From Luteimonas sp. MC1825 (lineage in GTDB: Bacteria; Pseudomonadota; Gammaproteobacteria; Xanthomonadales; Xanthomonadaceae), in NCBI RefSeq assembly GCF_014764385.1, contig NZ_CP061714.1, forward strand, positions 1,426,001 to 1,490,000: 64,000 nucleotides of DNA. Direction: 5' to 3'. The notes below the pieces were generated by a model. It was not told the origin of the DNA. It ran no database searches and saw nothing but the letters and a program-made list of their open reading frames with translations. Shown piece after piece: positions 15,609 to 25,884 of the stretch; within the stretch, counting starts at the first letter, position 1, and the number at the start of each line of letters is the position of its first letter. Both the position numbers and the translations under genes were made by a program.

Positions 15609-16430
15609 ATGCCCATGCCGCGCCCGGTCTTTTACGTCTCAGACGGCACCGGAATCACCGCAGAGACGATCGGCCACAGCCTGCTGACGCAGTTCACCGA
15701 TACCCGCTTCTCCACCGAGCGCATTCCATTCGTGGACAGCGTGGAGCGCGCCACCGAGATCGCCGCGCGCATCCAGGCGGCCGGCGTGACCAGCGGCCTG
15801 CGCCCGATCGTGGTCAATTCCTGCGTGGATCCCGACCTGACCCAGGCGATCGCCGGGAGCGGGGCACTGGTATTGGACGTGTTTGCGCCGTTCATCGCGC
15901 CGCTGGAGGCTGAACTGGGCCAGATGCGCCAATCCCGCGTCGGCCAGGCGCACGGCATGGTCGACTTCGACAGCTACCACCGGCGCATCAACGCCATGAA
16001 CTACGCGCTGACCCACGACGACGGCATCGCCATCAACTACGACGCCGCCGACGTGATCCTGGTCGCGGTGTCGCGCGCCGGCAAGACGCCGACCTGCGTC
16101 TACCTGGCCCTGCATTACGGCGTGAGCGCGGCCAACTACCCGCTGACCGAAGAGGACCTGGAACACGACCGTCTGCCGCCACGGCTGCGCGCGCACCGCA
16201 GCAAGCTGTTCGCGCTGACCATCGACCCGGTGCGGTTGCAGCAGATCCGCCAGGAGCGGCGCCCCAATTCGAAGTATTCGCAGCTGGAGACCTGCAGGCG
16301 CGAGGTGGCGGCGGCGGAGGCGCTTTACCGCGCCGAGCGTGTGCCGGTGTTGAGCACCACGCACACCTCGATCGAGGAAATCGCCAGCAAGGTGATGAAC
16401 ACGCTTGGCATCCGCCGCGGGATGTTCTGA
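15609..16430 (+). CDS. ppsR: PEP synthase regulatory protein PpsR (bifunctional kinase/pyrophosphorylase, DUF299)
   Basis: A 273-residue member of the DUF299 family. Near the N terminus it has [18 protein letters not shown], and in the middle the P-loop-like [14 protein letters not shown]. PpsR inactivates PEP synthase by ADP-dependent phosphorylation and reactivates it by Pi-dependent dephosphorylation. It is divergent from its target ppsA. The 125-base gap contains one AT-rich patch (CTATTTTAGC, 15554-15563) that reads as a plausible -10 on both strands (TATTTT plus, TAAAAT minus), so the two genes may share a control region. A second in-frame ATG at 15615 is an alternative start. Confidence 0.95.
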   Translation: MPMPRPVFYVSDGTGITAETIGHSLLTQFTDTRFSTERIPFVDSVERATEIAARIQAAGVTSGLRPIVVNSCVDPDLTQAIAGSGALVLDVFAPFIAPLEAELGQMRQSRVGQAHGMVDFDSYHRRINAMNYALTHDDGIAINYDAADVILVAVSRAGKTPTCVYLALHYGVSAANYPLTEEDLEHDRLPPRLRAHRSKLFALTIDPVRLQQIRQERRPNSKYSQLETCRREVAAAEALYRAERVPVLSTTHTSIEEIASKVMNTLGIRRGMF

Positions 16431-16457
16431 CCCGGCCCCGGTGCAGGCGGCTGCGTG

Positions 16458-16463
16458 TAGGAT
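16458..16463 (+). promoter_or_regulatory. Candidate -10 element (TAGGAT) 6 bases before the DUF1249 gene
   Basis: TGTGTAGGAT resembles an extended -10 element. It ends 6 bases before the ATG at 16470, which would place the transcription start on the start codon. No Shine-Dalgarno sequence fits between them, so a leaderless message is possible. Confidence 0.35.
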
Positions 16464-16469
16464 CGGGAC

Positions 16470-17003
16470 ATGTCCAGTCTTGCCGCACGCCCGATCCATG
16501 TCCCGCAGCTCAGCCGCCTCGGCTGGCTGATGGCGCTGTATGCCGAGAACCACGCGCGCCTGGTGCGCCTGTTCGAACCCGGTGACCTGGCCGAGGGCAG
16601 GTACCTTTCGCGGACCGGGGACGGACTTGAGGTGAGGCTGGACGTGATCGTGCGCCACGCCTATACGAGCGAATTGCGCCTGGCCTACGACGCACTGCCG
16701 GATCCGGTGACCGGCGAACCGGATCCATCGGTGTACGTGCGCCTGTATCGCGACGCGCGCCAGGCGGAGGCGACGCATTGCTATGTCGGGCGCCGCTGGC
16801 AGGACACCATCGGCATGTTTCCGCCTCCCAAGGCGGTGCTCGGCCACCGCGTGCGCATGAACACGTTCCTGGGAAAATGGCTGCAATACCTGGCCGAACA
16901 AGGGCACGGCGTGGCGACCCTGGCGCCCCTCGCGACTTCATCCGGGGCGCCGGACGCGGTGCTAGCATCGGCGGGCACGTCCCCAGAAACCACCCCGAGG
17001 TGA
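16470..17003 (+). CDS. DUF1249 family protein
   Basis: A 177-residue soluble protein. The N-terminal 130 residues match the DUF1249 (YqiB-like) pattern: LMALYAENHARLVRLF, then SELRLAYD, followed by VYVRLYRDARQAEATHC and a conserved MNTFLGKWLQYLAEQGH segment. E. coli YqiB sits beside cpdA and nudF; its function is not established. Here it is followed by a 57-residue ORF after 4 bases. The last 35 residues (rich in Ala, Ser, Thr, Pro) look like a disordered tail. Confidence 0.8.
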   Translation: MSSLAARPIHVPQLSRLGWLMALYAENHARLVRLFEPGDLAEGRYLSRTGDGLEVRLDVIVRHAYTSELRLAYDALPDPVTGEPDPSVYVRLYRDARQAEATHCYVGRRWQDTIGMFPPPKAVLGHRVRMNTFLGKWLQYLAEQGHGVATLAPLATSSGAPDAVLASAGTSPETTPR

Positions 17004-17007
17004 TCCC

Positions 17008-17181
17008 ATGACGACCAAGCTCGACAAGCCCCTGAAGCGCGAAGTCCAGATCGGCGACAAGGCCTACACCCTCACCATCGACGCGACCGGCCTGAAGCTT
17101 GTCGAAAAAGGACATCGCAAGGGCATCGAGGTCGACTGGACCGAGATCGCCAACCGCGACGGCGGCGGCAGCGACGGCTGA
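17008..17181 (+). CDS. Small conserved-looking protein of 57 residues
   Basis: The ATG follows the DUF1249 stop by 4 bases and has a good ribosome-binding site (GAGGTGA). The protein is lysine- and aspartate-rich with alternating hydrophobics (REVQIGDKAYTLTID, then GLKLVEKGHRKGIEVDW), suggesting a small beta-rich fold. Similar short proteins are, from memory, common in xanthomonads, but I can name no function. The coding frame ends 41 bases before the hairpin at 17223, which would terminate its message. Confidence 0.7.
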   Translation: MTTKLDKPLKREVQIGDKAYTLTIDATGLKLVEKGHRKGIEVDWTEIANRDGGGSDG

Positions 17182-17222
17182 ACGGTTCCGCGGCCGCAAG
17201 GCGCGGGCCGTGCACGCAAAGA

Positions 17223-17247
17223 AAAAGCCCGCCATTGGCGGGCTTTT
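17223..17247. terminator. Bidirectional intrinsic terminator
   Basis: AAAAGCCCGCC (17223-17233), loop ATT, then GGCGGGCTTTT (17237-17247) form a perfect 11-base-pair hairpin with A/T flanks on both sides. It sits between the plus-strand 57-residue gene and the minus-strand tRNA-Glu gene, and can stop both transcripts. Confidence 0.88.
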
Positions 17248-17258
17248 CCATGCAACGT

Positions 17259-17334
17259 TGGCGTCCCCACGGGGATTCGAACCCCGGTGTCCACCGTGAA
17301 AGGGTGGTGTCCTAGGCCTCTAGACGATGGGGAC
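17259..17334 (-). tRNA. tRNA-Glu (anticodon TTC)
   Basis: Read on the minus strand this is a 76-base cloverleaf starting GTCCCCATCGTC, with anticodon stem and loop CACCCTTTCACGGTG, T-arm GGGGTTCGAATCCCC, acceptor GGGGAC, discriminator G and an encoded CCA. The sequence is close to E. coli tRNA-Glu. It is the downstream member of a two-tRNA unit behind tRNA-Ala, with a terminator 11 bases beyond its 3' end. Confidence 0.97.
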
Positions 17335-17372
17335 CTGGATCTTTGACCGCTGGTCCCGAGGGACCTTGTGAT

Positions 17373-17448
17373 TGGTGGAGCCAGGCGGGATCGAACCGCC
17401 GACCTCCTGCATGCCATGCAGGCGCTCTCCCAGCTGAGCTATGGCCCC
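17373..17448 (-). tRNA. tRNA-Ala (anticodon GGC)
   Basis: Read on the minus strand this is a 76-base cloverleaf starting GGGGCCATAGCTCAGC, with anticodon arm CTGCATGGCATGCAG, T-arm GGCGGTTCGATCCCGCC, acceptor GGCTCC and an encoded CCA. It closely matches E. coli tRNA-Ala(GGC). It lies 38 bases upstream of tRNA-Glu in the same orientation and is the first gene after the promoter at 17468-17496. Confidence 0.97.
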
Positions 17449-17467
17449 ACGTCTTGGTGAGCGCGAG

Positions 17468-17496
17468 ATTCTAGGGGCGGCGACGGATACCGTCAA
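17468..17496 (-). promoter_or_regulatory. Near-consensus sigma-70 promoter of the tRNA-Ala/tRNA-Glu unit
   Basis: On the minus strand TTGACG (17496-17491) and TAGAAT (17473-17468) are separated by exactly 17 bases. The -10 element lies about 20 bases before the mature 5' end of tRNA-Ala, as expected for a stable-RNA promoter. It is the best promoter match in the window. Confidence 0.85.
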
Positions 17497-17517
17497 CACC
17501 TGTGTGATGCGGAACCT

Positions 17518-18411
17518 TCAGAACCACCAGCGAACGCCCGCGACCCATTGCGTCTCGTCGCCGTCGGCACCTGCCGCGCGACGCAGTTCGGCGCTGCGCC
17601 CGTGGCGTCGTTCGCGCACGATGCCGATGTAGGGCGCGAACTGGCGATGCAGCTCGTAGCGCAGGCGCAGGCCGGTTTCGGTCGATGACAGGCCGGAGCC
17701 GATGCCGCGCGCCGCGTCGTCCTCGCCATGCACCCAGGCGCCAAGCGCCGGCTGCAGCACCAGGCGGTTGGTCAGCAGCAGGTCGTACTCCAGCTGCAGG
17801 TGGGCCGCGGTGCGGCCGGATGCGCCGACATATGCCGTCGCCGCGACCTCGAAACGCCCCGGCGCGAGGCCCTGGATGCCGATGGCGCCCCAGGTGCGCG
17901 ACGGTCCCGGCTCGAAGTCCTGGCGCACGCCTGCCACCACGTCCCACCACGGGCCGATGCTGCGGCCGTACAGCAGCTCGGCGTCGGCGTGGTGGGTGCG
18001 CCCGCCGTCGCGTTCCACGCCGGCACGCAGCCACAGCCGGTCGGTGTCGGTGCCGTACCAGGCTTCGCCTTCGACACGTTGGCCGCGCCCATCGTCACTG
18101 TCGGTGATCTCGAAATGGTCGAGGAGCACGCGCCAGTTGCGTGGCGAGGCGTGCTCCATGCCGTGGCCGAGCTCGGGGAAGGCCGCGGCGCGGTCCGCGG
18201 CGGTAAGTGCAGGTACGGGGAAGTGCGGCTGGTCGGCGCCCACTGCGTTGTCATGCGCGTGACGGGGCGGTTTCGCCTCGCCAACCGCCGCGGGCACCGG
18301 CCGTGTCGGTGCGTGCTGCGCGTGGCCCTCGTGCTGTGCGGCCGCGTTGCCACAGGCCAGCAGCGTGCCCAGGACGGCCCTGGCGACCCCGCTTGCGGAG
18401 GGGCGGCTCAT
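17518..18411 (-). CDS. copB: Copper resistance outer-membrane protein CopB
   Basis: A 297-residue protein with a signal peptide (about 25 residues) and a short His-rich segment (HEGHAQHA). The CopB barrel domain follows with alternating strands such as YGTDTDRLWLRAG and LQLEYDLLLTNRLVLQPALG. It ends in WWF, the aromatic terminus expected of a BAM substrate. CopB is thought to sequester or export copper at the outer membrane. Its start overlaps the copA stop (ATGA), making it the last gene of the five-gene copper operon. The Met-rich repeats seen in Pseudomonas CopB are missing, and the tRNA promoter begins about 20 bases downstream. Confidence 0.93.
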   Translation of the reverse strand: MSRPSASGVARAVLGTLLACGNAAAQHEGHAQHAPTRPVPAAVGEAKPPRHAHDNAVGADQPHFPVPALTAADRAAAFPELGHGMEHASPRNWRVLLDHFEITDSDDGRGQRVEGEAWYGTDTDRLWLRAGVERDGGRTHHADAELLYGRSIGPWWDVVAGVRQDFEPGPSRTWGAIGIQGLAPGRFEVAATAYVGASGRTAAHLQLEYDLLLTNRLVLQPALGAWVHGEDDAARGIGSGLSSTETGLRLRYELHRQFAPYIGIVRERRHGRSAELRRAAGADGDETQWVAGVRWWF

Positions 18412-20171
18412 GCGGACTCCTCCACGCGCACCTCGCGCATCATCCCGGCCTCCATGTGGTACAGCAGGTGGCAGTGGAAGGCCCAGCGCCCGAGCGCGTC
18501 GGCACGCACGCGATAGCTGCGCCGCGTACCCGGCGGCATGTCGACGGTGTGCTTGCGCACCTGGAAATTGCCGTCGGCGTCCTCGACGTCACTCCACATG
18601 CCGTGCAGGTGGATGGGGTGGGTCATCATGGTGTCGTTGACCAGCACGATGCGCATGCGCTCGCCGTAGTTGAGGCGCAGCGGTTGGGCGTCGGCGAACG
18701 GCTGCGCATCGAACGACCACGCGAACTTCTCCATGTGCCCGGTGAGGTGCAGCTCGACCTCGCGCGAGGGATCGCGTCCGTCGGGATCGCCGCCGATCGA
18801 GTGCATGTCAGCGTAGGTGAGCACGCGCCGGCCGTTGTCGCGCAGGCCGATGCCGGGATCGTCGAGCCTGGGCGCCGGGGTCATGGTCTGCATGTCGACG
18901 ATCGGGCTGCCGTCCTCGCGCGGCGGATGCGCCTGCATCGCCATGGCGCCGCCATGGCCCATGTTCGCACCGCAGCCGCCCTCGGCCATCATCGCGCCGC
19001 ACCCGCCCTCCATGCCCTTGCCGCCGCCGGCATGGCTGCCGTGGCCCATGTCGTCCATGGTCAGCAGCGGGCGCGGGTCGTTGGCCGGCACGGGTGCAGC
19101 AAGTCCCGGGCGCACGGCGAGCGTGCCGCGGGCGTGGCCCGTGCGCCCCATGTCCTGGGCGAAGATGGTCCACGCATCCTGACCCGACGGCTCCACGATC
19201 ACGTCGAAGGTTTCGGCCACCGCGATGCGGAACTCGTCCACGCTCACCGGATGGATCGGCAGGCCGTCCGCGGCCACCACGGTCATCTTCAGCCCGGGAA
19301 TGCGCACGTCGAAGTAGGTCATCGCCGAGGCGTTGATGAAGCGCAGCAGCACCTTTTCTCCGCTGCGGTACAGGCCGGTCCAGTTGGCCGCGGGCGTGCT
19401 GCCGTTGCAGAGGTAGGTGTAGGTGTGCGCGTTGATGTCGGAGATGTCGGTGGGCGTCATGCGCATCCGGCCCCAGGCGGCGCGGTCGCGCAGGGTGGCG
19501 GCCAGGCCGTCGCTGCGTACGTCGCGCACGAAATCGCCCACAGTCGGCTTGTAGTAATTGTCGAACTCGGCCAGCTTCTTCATCCTGCGATACAGCGCGG
19601 CGGGATCGTGGTCGGTCCAGTCGGACAGCAGCACCACGTGCTCGCGGTCATGGCGGTAGGGGAGGGGCGCGATCGGATCGATGATGATCGCGCCGTACAG
19701 CCCGGCCTGTTCCTGGAACAGCGAATGGCTGTGGTACCAGTAGCTGCCCGACTGGCGCAGCGTGAAGCGGTACATGTAGGCCTCGCCCGGCGCGATGCCG
19801 TCGAAGCTCAGTCCGGGCACGCCGTCCATGTTGGCCGGCAGCAGGATGCCGTGCCAATGGATCGAGGTCGTCGCATCCGGCAGGCGGTTGGCCACGCGCA
19901 GGGTGACCGTGTCGCCTTCGCGCCAGCGCAGGATCGGTGCGGGCAGCTGGCCGTTGACGGTGATCGCGCGCCGCACGCGTCCGGTGAAGTCGACCTCGGT
20001 GGAGCCGATGGCAAGGTCGAACTCGCGGCCGCGCAGTTCGGTGCCGGGCGTCGCGCGCCCGATGGCGGGCCCGTTGCCGGCCCAGCTGTTGAACGCCAGC
20101 AGGGAGCCAGCGGCGGCGACGCCTGTGACGAACTGGCGCCGCGCGGGATCGAGGGGTTTGTCTGGTGTCAT
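18408..20171 (-). CDS. copA: Copper resistance multicopper oxidase CopA (PcoA-like)
   Basis: A 587-residue periplasmic oxidase. The N terminus has a twin-arginine signal (PARRQFVTG, then a hydrophobic stretch), so the folded protein is exported by Tat. The copper ligands are visible as SIHWHG, YWYHSH, HPIHLHG and HCHLLYHMEAGM. A Met/His/Gly-rich insert lies at about residues 375-430 (MGHGSHAGGG and repeats), probably a Cu(I)-binding region. CopA oxidises Cu(I) and protects the periplasm. The ATG at 20171 is chosen because it precedes the Tat motif directly; it lies 16 bases after the ATPase stop. Confidence 0.95.
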   Translation of the reverse strand: MTPDKPLDPARRQFVTGVAAAGSLLAFNSWAGNGPAIGRATPGTELRGREFDLAIGSTEVDFTGRVRRAITVNGQLPAPILRWREGDTVTLRVANRLPDATTSIHWHGILLPANMDGVPGLSFDGIAPGEAYMYRFTLRQSGSYWYHSHSLFQEQAGLYGAIIIDPIAPLPYRHDREHVVLLSDWTDHDPAALYRRMKKLAEFDNYYKPTVGDFVRDVRSDGLAATLRDRAAWGRMRMTPTDISDINAHTYTYLCNGSTPAANWTGLYRSGEKVLLRFINASAMTYFDVRIPGLKMTVVAADGLPIHPVSVDEFRIAVAETFDVIVEPSGQDAWTIFAQDMGRTGHARGTLAVRPGLAAPVPANDPRPLLTMDDMGHGSHAGGGKGMEGGCGAMMAEGGCGANMGHGGAMAMQAHPPREDGSPIVDMQTMTPAPRLDDPGIGLRDNGRRVLTYADMHSIGGDPDGRDPSREVELHLTGHMEKFAWSFDAQPFADAQPLRLNYGERMRIVLVNDTMMTHPIHLHGMWSDVEDADGNFQVRKHTVDMPPGTRRSYRVRADALGRWAFHCHLLYHMEAGMMREVRVEESA

Positions 20172-20187
20172 CTGCGGATTCCGGAAT

Positions 20188-22529
<2,342 letters not shown>

Positions 22530-22533
<4 letters not shown>

Positions 22534-22928
22534 TCGTGTTCGCCTGAAAGGGAGGCCAGGATCGGGCAGTGCGTGACATCGCCGTGTCCCGGGCAGGCGT
22601 CCACCAGGGCACGCAGGCCGTCGCGGATGCGCTCGAGCTCATCGATCTTGTGCTCGACCTCGCCCAGCCGCAGGTGGGCGGCCTGGCGCACGGCCGCCAT
22701 GTCCTCGCCACGGCTGGACCAGAGCGCCAGCAGGTCGCGGATCTCGCGCAGCGTGAACCCCAGGCCCTTGGCACGCCGCACGAACCGCAGCCGTGCGACA
22801 TCGTCGTCGCCGAAGCTGCGGTAGCCCGACGCCTGCCGATCCGGCGCCGGCAGCACGCCGTTGCGCTCGTAGTACCGGATGGTGTCGATTGGTGTGTCGG
22901 TGCGCTTGCTGAGTTGTCCGATCTGCAT
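22530..22928 (-). CDS. MerR-family metal-responsive regulator (CueR-like)
   Basis: A 132-residue regulator with an N-terminal winged helix ([22 protein letters not shown]), a long dimerisation helix, and a C-terminal metal loop with Cys112 and Cys121. The two cysteines are separated by 8 residues, whereas E. coli CueR has 7; ZntR and PbrR have 8. Where CueR has Ser77 this protein has Met or Ala. Context (copper ATPase, CopA, CopB) argues for Cu(I), but metal choice cannot be settled from the sequence. It lies inside the operon it probably controls, 6 bases after the DUF411 gene and overlapping the ATPase start, so it would be autoregulated. Confidence 0.87.
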
Positions 22929-22934
22929 GGCCTG

Positions 22935-23468
22935 CTACTCGCCGTGGCGCGCGTAGACCGACGTCGTGCCGTCGCGCGCCACCAGTTCGACCACGAACGG
23001 CTGGACGCGTCCGTCCGGCATTTCCATGCCCGGGGATCCGGCGGGCATGCCCGGCAGCACAAGCCCCTTCGCATCCGGCTTCTCAGCCAGCAGGCGCTTG
23101 ATGTCCTCCGCGGGCACGTGACCTTCGATGAAGAAGCCGTCGATCTCGGCGGTATGGCAGGACCCCTTGCCAAACGGAACGCCAAGCGACTCCTTGACCG
23201 GGCCCATGTCGTCGACGTCGCGCACTTCGATTCCGAAGCCGGCGGCGCGCATGTGGTCGATCCACGCGCTGCAGCAGCCGCAACTCGGACTCTTGTGCAC
23301 CAGCATCGTGGGCAACGCGGCTGGGGCGGGCGCGGCTGCGACCGCAGCGACACGGGGCGCATCCTGCGCCGCGGGTACGCCAGCATTGCTGCATGCGAGC
23401 AGCGCCAGCGGCAGGAGGCCCAGCAGGGCGCGCGGTGGCAGGCGGAGGGTAGGGCGATGCATGGTCAT
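22935..23468 (-). CDS. Secreted DUF411 metal-binding protein leading the copper operon
   Basis: A 177-residue protein with an N-terminal export signal ending in LALLAC, so probably a lipoprotein (Cys26). A low-complexity Ala/Pro linker follows. The DUF411 domain starts at HKSPSCGCCSAW, whose CxCC motif resembles a metal-binding thioredoxin-like site, and includes CHTAEIDGFFIEGHVP. DUF411 proteins often accompany copper-resistance genes and are thought to bind copper in the periplasm. It is the first gene after the operator at 23533-23558. MTMHRP (23468) is chosen; MHRP at 23462 is also possible. Confidence 0.85.
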   Translation of the reverse strand: MTMHRPTLRLPPRALLGLLPLALLACSNAGVPAAQDAPRVAAVAAAPAPAALPTMLVHKSPSCGCCSAWIDHMRAAGFGIEVRDVDDMGPVKESLGVPFGKGSCHTAEIDGFFIEGHVPAEDIKRLLAEKPDAKGLVLPGMPAGSPGMEMPDGRVQPFVVELVARDGTTSVYARHGE

Positions 23469-23532
23469 GTCTCCTGGGTGGGCGGGCGCCCCGCGGATGC
23501 GCTTGGGATGCCGCTGGCTGGCAGCCAGTGTG

Positions 23533-23558
23533 GACCCTTGAGCAAGGTCAAGGGTCAA
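23533..23558 (-). promoter_or_regulatory. CueR-type operator/promoter of the copper operon
   Basis: A perfect 9-base inverted repeat, GACCCTTGA (23556-23548 on the minus strand) and TCAAGGGTC (23541-23533), is separated by CCTTGC. A TTGACC -35 hexamer (23558-23553) overlaps the left arm. A weak -10 (CACACT, 23532-23527) follows after a long spacer of about 20 bases. This is the layout of MerR/CueR-activated promoters, with the dyad inside an overlong spacer. The core also contains TTGA-N6-TCAA, an FNR/Anr-like half-site pair. Confidence 0.7.
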
Positions 23559-23640
23559 GCGCTCGCGCACTAACGTGACAAGAGACATTGAATAGATGAT
23601 GTAAACTTCTGTTAATAAAGACAATTTGTATGGGAATCCA

Positions 23641-24285
23641 ATGAAACTGCTGCTGTTCGGCGCGACCGGTCTGGTCGGTGGCGAGGTGTTCCGGCTGGCC
23701 ATTGCCGATCCACGGATCTCTGCGGTGACCGCTCCGGTGCGACGCGAACTACCGGCGCAGGCAGGCCTGGTGTCGCCCCGCGTCGATTTCGAACAGCTGC
23801 CGGAAGACGCGCACTGGTGGCAGGCGGACGCCGTGATCTGTGCGCTCGGGACCACGCTGCGCGCAGCCGGATCACGGGATGCGTTCCGCCGCGTCGACCA
23901 CGCGTATCCACTCGAGGTCGCGCGGATCGCCAGGCGCCATGGGACACCCACGTATGTACTGAACTCCGCGATGGGCGCCGATCCCGCGTCCAGGTTTTTC
24001 TACAACCGGGTGAAGGGCGACCTGGAGCGTGATCTGGCGCGGATAGGCTTTCCGTCACTGACCTTCGTGCGGCCGGGGCTGATCGGTGGGGAGCGCAATG
24101 AGGTGCGGGTCGGCGAACGGGCCATGGCGGCCGTGCTGCGCATCGCGGCACCCGTGCTTCCGCCACGCTTGCGGATCAACCCCGCCACCAATATCGCCAG
24201 CGCGATGCTCGAGGCCGCGGTTGCGGCAGCCGCGGGCACGCATGTGATTTCGAGCGCGGAGCTGGCGGTTCAGCGTGCCGTATAG
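23641..24285 (+). CDS. NAD(P)-binding oxidoreductase, HTATIP2/TIP30-like short atypical SDR
   Basis: A 214-residue Rossmann protein with the N-terminal dinucleotide motif KLLLFGATGLVGGEVF and a downstream YNRVKGDLE segment, where Tyr and Lys could form the SDR active pair. It matches bacterial oxidoreductases of the atypical SDR a-type (HTATIP2-like); substrates are unknown. The 60 bases upstream are strikingly AT-rich for this genome (GAATAGATGATGTAAAC and onward) and probably hold its promoter. Its 3' end overlaps the 3' end of the convergent SDR gene by 16 bases. Confidence 0.75.
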   Translation: MKLLLFGATGLVGGEVFRLAIADPRISAVTAPVRRELPAQAGLVSPRVDFEQLPEDAHWWQADAVICALGTTLRAAGSRDAFRRVDHAYPLEVARIARRHGTPTYVLNSAMGADPASRFFYNRVKGDLERDLARIGFPSLTFVRPGLIGGERNEVRVGERAMAAVLRIAAPVLPPRLRINPATNIASAMLEAAVAAAAGTHVISSAELAVQRAV

Positions 24286-25043
24286 CCACCGTCGATGACG
24301 AGTTCCGAGCCGGTCACGAACTTCGCTTCGTCCGAGGCCAGGTAGACCACGCCCCAGGCGACGTCGTCGGGCTCGCCGACATGGCCCAGTGCATGCAGCT
24401 TGCCGAGTTCCGCGCGCGCGACGTCGAGGTCGGTCGCCCCGCTGGCGACGAGGAGATGGGCCACCAGTGGCGTCCAGATGAAGCCCGGGTGCACCGAATT
24501 GACGCGGATGCCGTCCGCCGCATAGAGCAGGGCGTCAGTCTTGGCCATCAGCGTGACCGCGCCCTTGGACGCATGGTAGGGCGGCAGGTCCGGCGCGCCG
24601 ACCAGCCCGTAGATGGACGACAGGTGGATGATGCTGCCGGCACCGGCGCGGCGCATGTGCGCAAGCACATGCTTGGTGCAGAAGAACACGCCCTTGACGT
24701 TGACGTCCTGCACGCGGTCCCACTCGGCCTCGCTGACCTCGTGGGTGGGCTTGTTGATGCCGGCGATACCGGCGTTGTTCACCAGCACGTCGACGCTGCC
24801 AAAGTGCGCTGCGACCTCGTCCACTGCCGCGCGAACCGAGGCCTCGCTGGAAACGTCCACGTGCCAGTACTCCGCGTCGTGGCCCGACGCCCGCAGCTCG
24901 TCCCTGAGCGCGCTTCCGTCGTCGTCGAGAACGTCGAACAGAGCGACGCGTCCGCCTTCCTCCGCCAGTCGCAGCGCGCACGCGCGACCGATGCCGAGCG
25001 ACGCCCCGGTGACGATGCAGGTCTTGCCAAGGATGCGCTTCAT
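24270..25043 (-). CDS. Classical short-chain dehydrogenase/reductase
   Basis: A 257-residue SDR with the cofactor motif TGASLGIG (residues 12-19), NNAG, the catalytic serine in HLSSIYGLVG and the YHASK Tyr/Lys pair. The C terminus has the usual GSELVIDGGYTAR ending. Asp42 in FDVLDDDG suggests NAD rather than NADP. The substrate cannot be told. The MKRILGK start is chosen because it directly precedes the Rossmann strand. A 16-base palindrome 114 bases upstream may be its operator. The gene converges with and slightly overlaps its neighbour. Confidence 0.85.
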   Translation of the reverse strand: MKRILGKTCIVTGASLGIGRACALRLAEEGGRVALFDVLDDDGSALRDELRASGHDAEYWHVDVSSEASVRAAVDEVAAHFGSVDVLVNNAGIAGINKPTHEVSEAEWDRVQDVNVKGVFFCTKHVLAHMRRAGAGSIIHLSSIYGLVGAPDLPPYHASKGAVTLMAKTDALLYAADGIRVNSVHPGFIWTPLVAHLLVASGATDLDVARAELGKLHALGHVGEPDDVAWGVVYLASDEAKFVTGSELVIDGGYTAR

Positions 25044-25156
25044 GCGTGCTCCGGCTGCTCCAGCAGTGGAGACATGATCCAGGCAACGGGAAACTGGGCG
25101 GAGGCAGGCAACGTTTTGCGTCCCGGGGACCATGTCACTGGCCATACCGCACTTCG

Positions 25157-25172
25157 CATAATGCACATTATG
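25157..25172. promoter_or_regulatory. Perfect palindrome, possible operator for the SDR gene
   Basis: CATAATG-CA-CATTATG is a perfect 7-base inverted repeat with a 2-base centre, in an AT-rich patch of an otherwise GC-rich 213-base gap between two minus-strand genes. It lies 114 bases upstream of the SDR start. The size and symmetry suit a TetR-, IclR- or GntR-type operator, but no such regulator is encoded nearby. Confidence 0.45.
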
Positions 25173-25256
25173 TAAATACACGCAGGTTTTTCGGACCGGC
25201 CCAGTGTCGCCGGCGCCCTTGGCGCACGAGCAATGCAGTGCCACGAACACGCCCCG

Positions 25257-25721
25257 CTACTTGCACGCCTCGTAGACCTGGTCGTCGAGCCTGCGCAGCA
25301 GATCATGTGTGCGTTTGAGGCCCACGCGGCGCAGCGTGGCGTCGCGGCGCGCCTTGGCGGTGTCGCAGCCGTGCCGGTTACCGGTGCCGCGCGTTGTCCG
25401 GTATCCCGGCACCGATCCGCCAGCGCGTGGCGCCAGCGACTGCAGGTAGCGTGAATTCGCATCATCCTGCTGGCGACGGCGCTCGAGTTCGGCGGCACGC
25501 TCTGGCGTCATGACCTCGGGCGTGGCGTCATATGACGCCGCCTGGCGCTGGCCGTCCGGACAGGCGCCGCTGGTGATCGTGATGTGTCCATCGCGGCCCA
25601 CGCATTTCTGCACCGTCTGTGCCAATGTCGGCGTCACGGTGGCCAGCGCCATCGGCAACAGCAGGCCGGCAAGCGCTTTCGGGACAAACGGGTACCGCTG
25701 CGGAATCCTTTCCATGGCCAT
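25257..25721 (-). CDS. Secreted DUF4124-like protein
   Basis: About 154 residues. A signal peptide runs to about residue 34 (LLPMALATVTPTLAQ). A DUF4124-like segment follows with two cysteines (VQKCVGRDGHITITSGACPDGQ), then a charged, Arg/Gln-rich helix (ERAAELERRRQQ) and a Cys-containing C terminus. The ATG at 25721 is preferred because AAGGA lies upstream at good spacing. Function is unknown; it shows no link to the hemN/fnr genes on the other strand. Confidence 0.62.
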   Translation of the reverse strand: MAMERIPQRYPFVPKALAGLLLPMALATVTPTLAQTVQKCVGRDGHITITSGACPDGQRQAASYDATPEVMTPERAAELERRRQQDDANSRYLQSLAPRAGGSVPGYRTTRGTGNRHGCDTAKARRDATLRRVGLKRTHDLLRRLDDQVYEACK

Positions 25722-25884
25722 GCTGGCGCGTCCTTGTGTCAATCCCCGGGATGCGTCACCGCGACTGCGACCGCCTCGCGGAAACGCCCGCGCAGCATGT
25801 CACCGATCATGAACCGCTGCAGGGCATCGCCATGCCGACGGCGCCGCCCCGAGCGCCTGCAGCCCGGCGGCTCCGCTCCAGGCC

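Noticed and set aside
17259..17448. tRNA genes as an integration site for a genomic island carrying the copper operon
   Set aside because: No integrase, no direct repeat of a tRNA 3' end was found, and the copper genes have the same GC-rich character as their neighbours.
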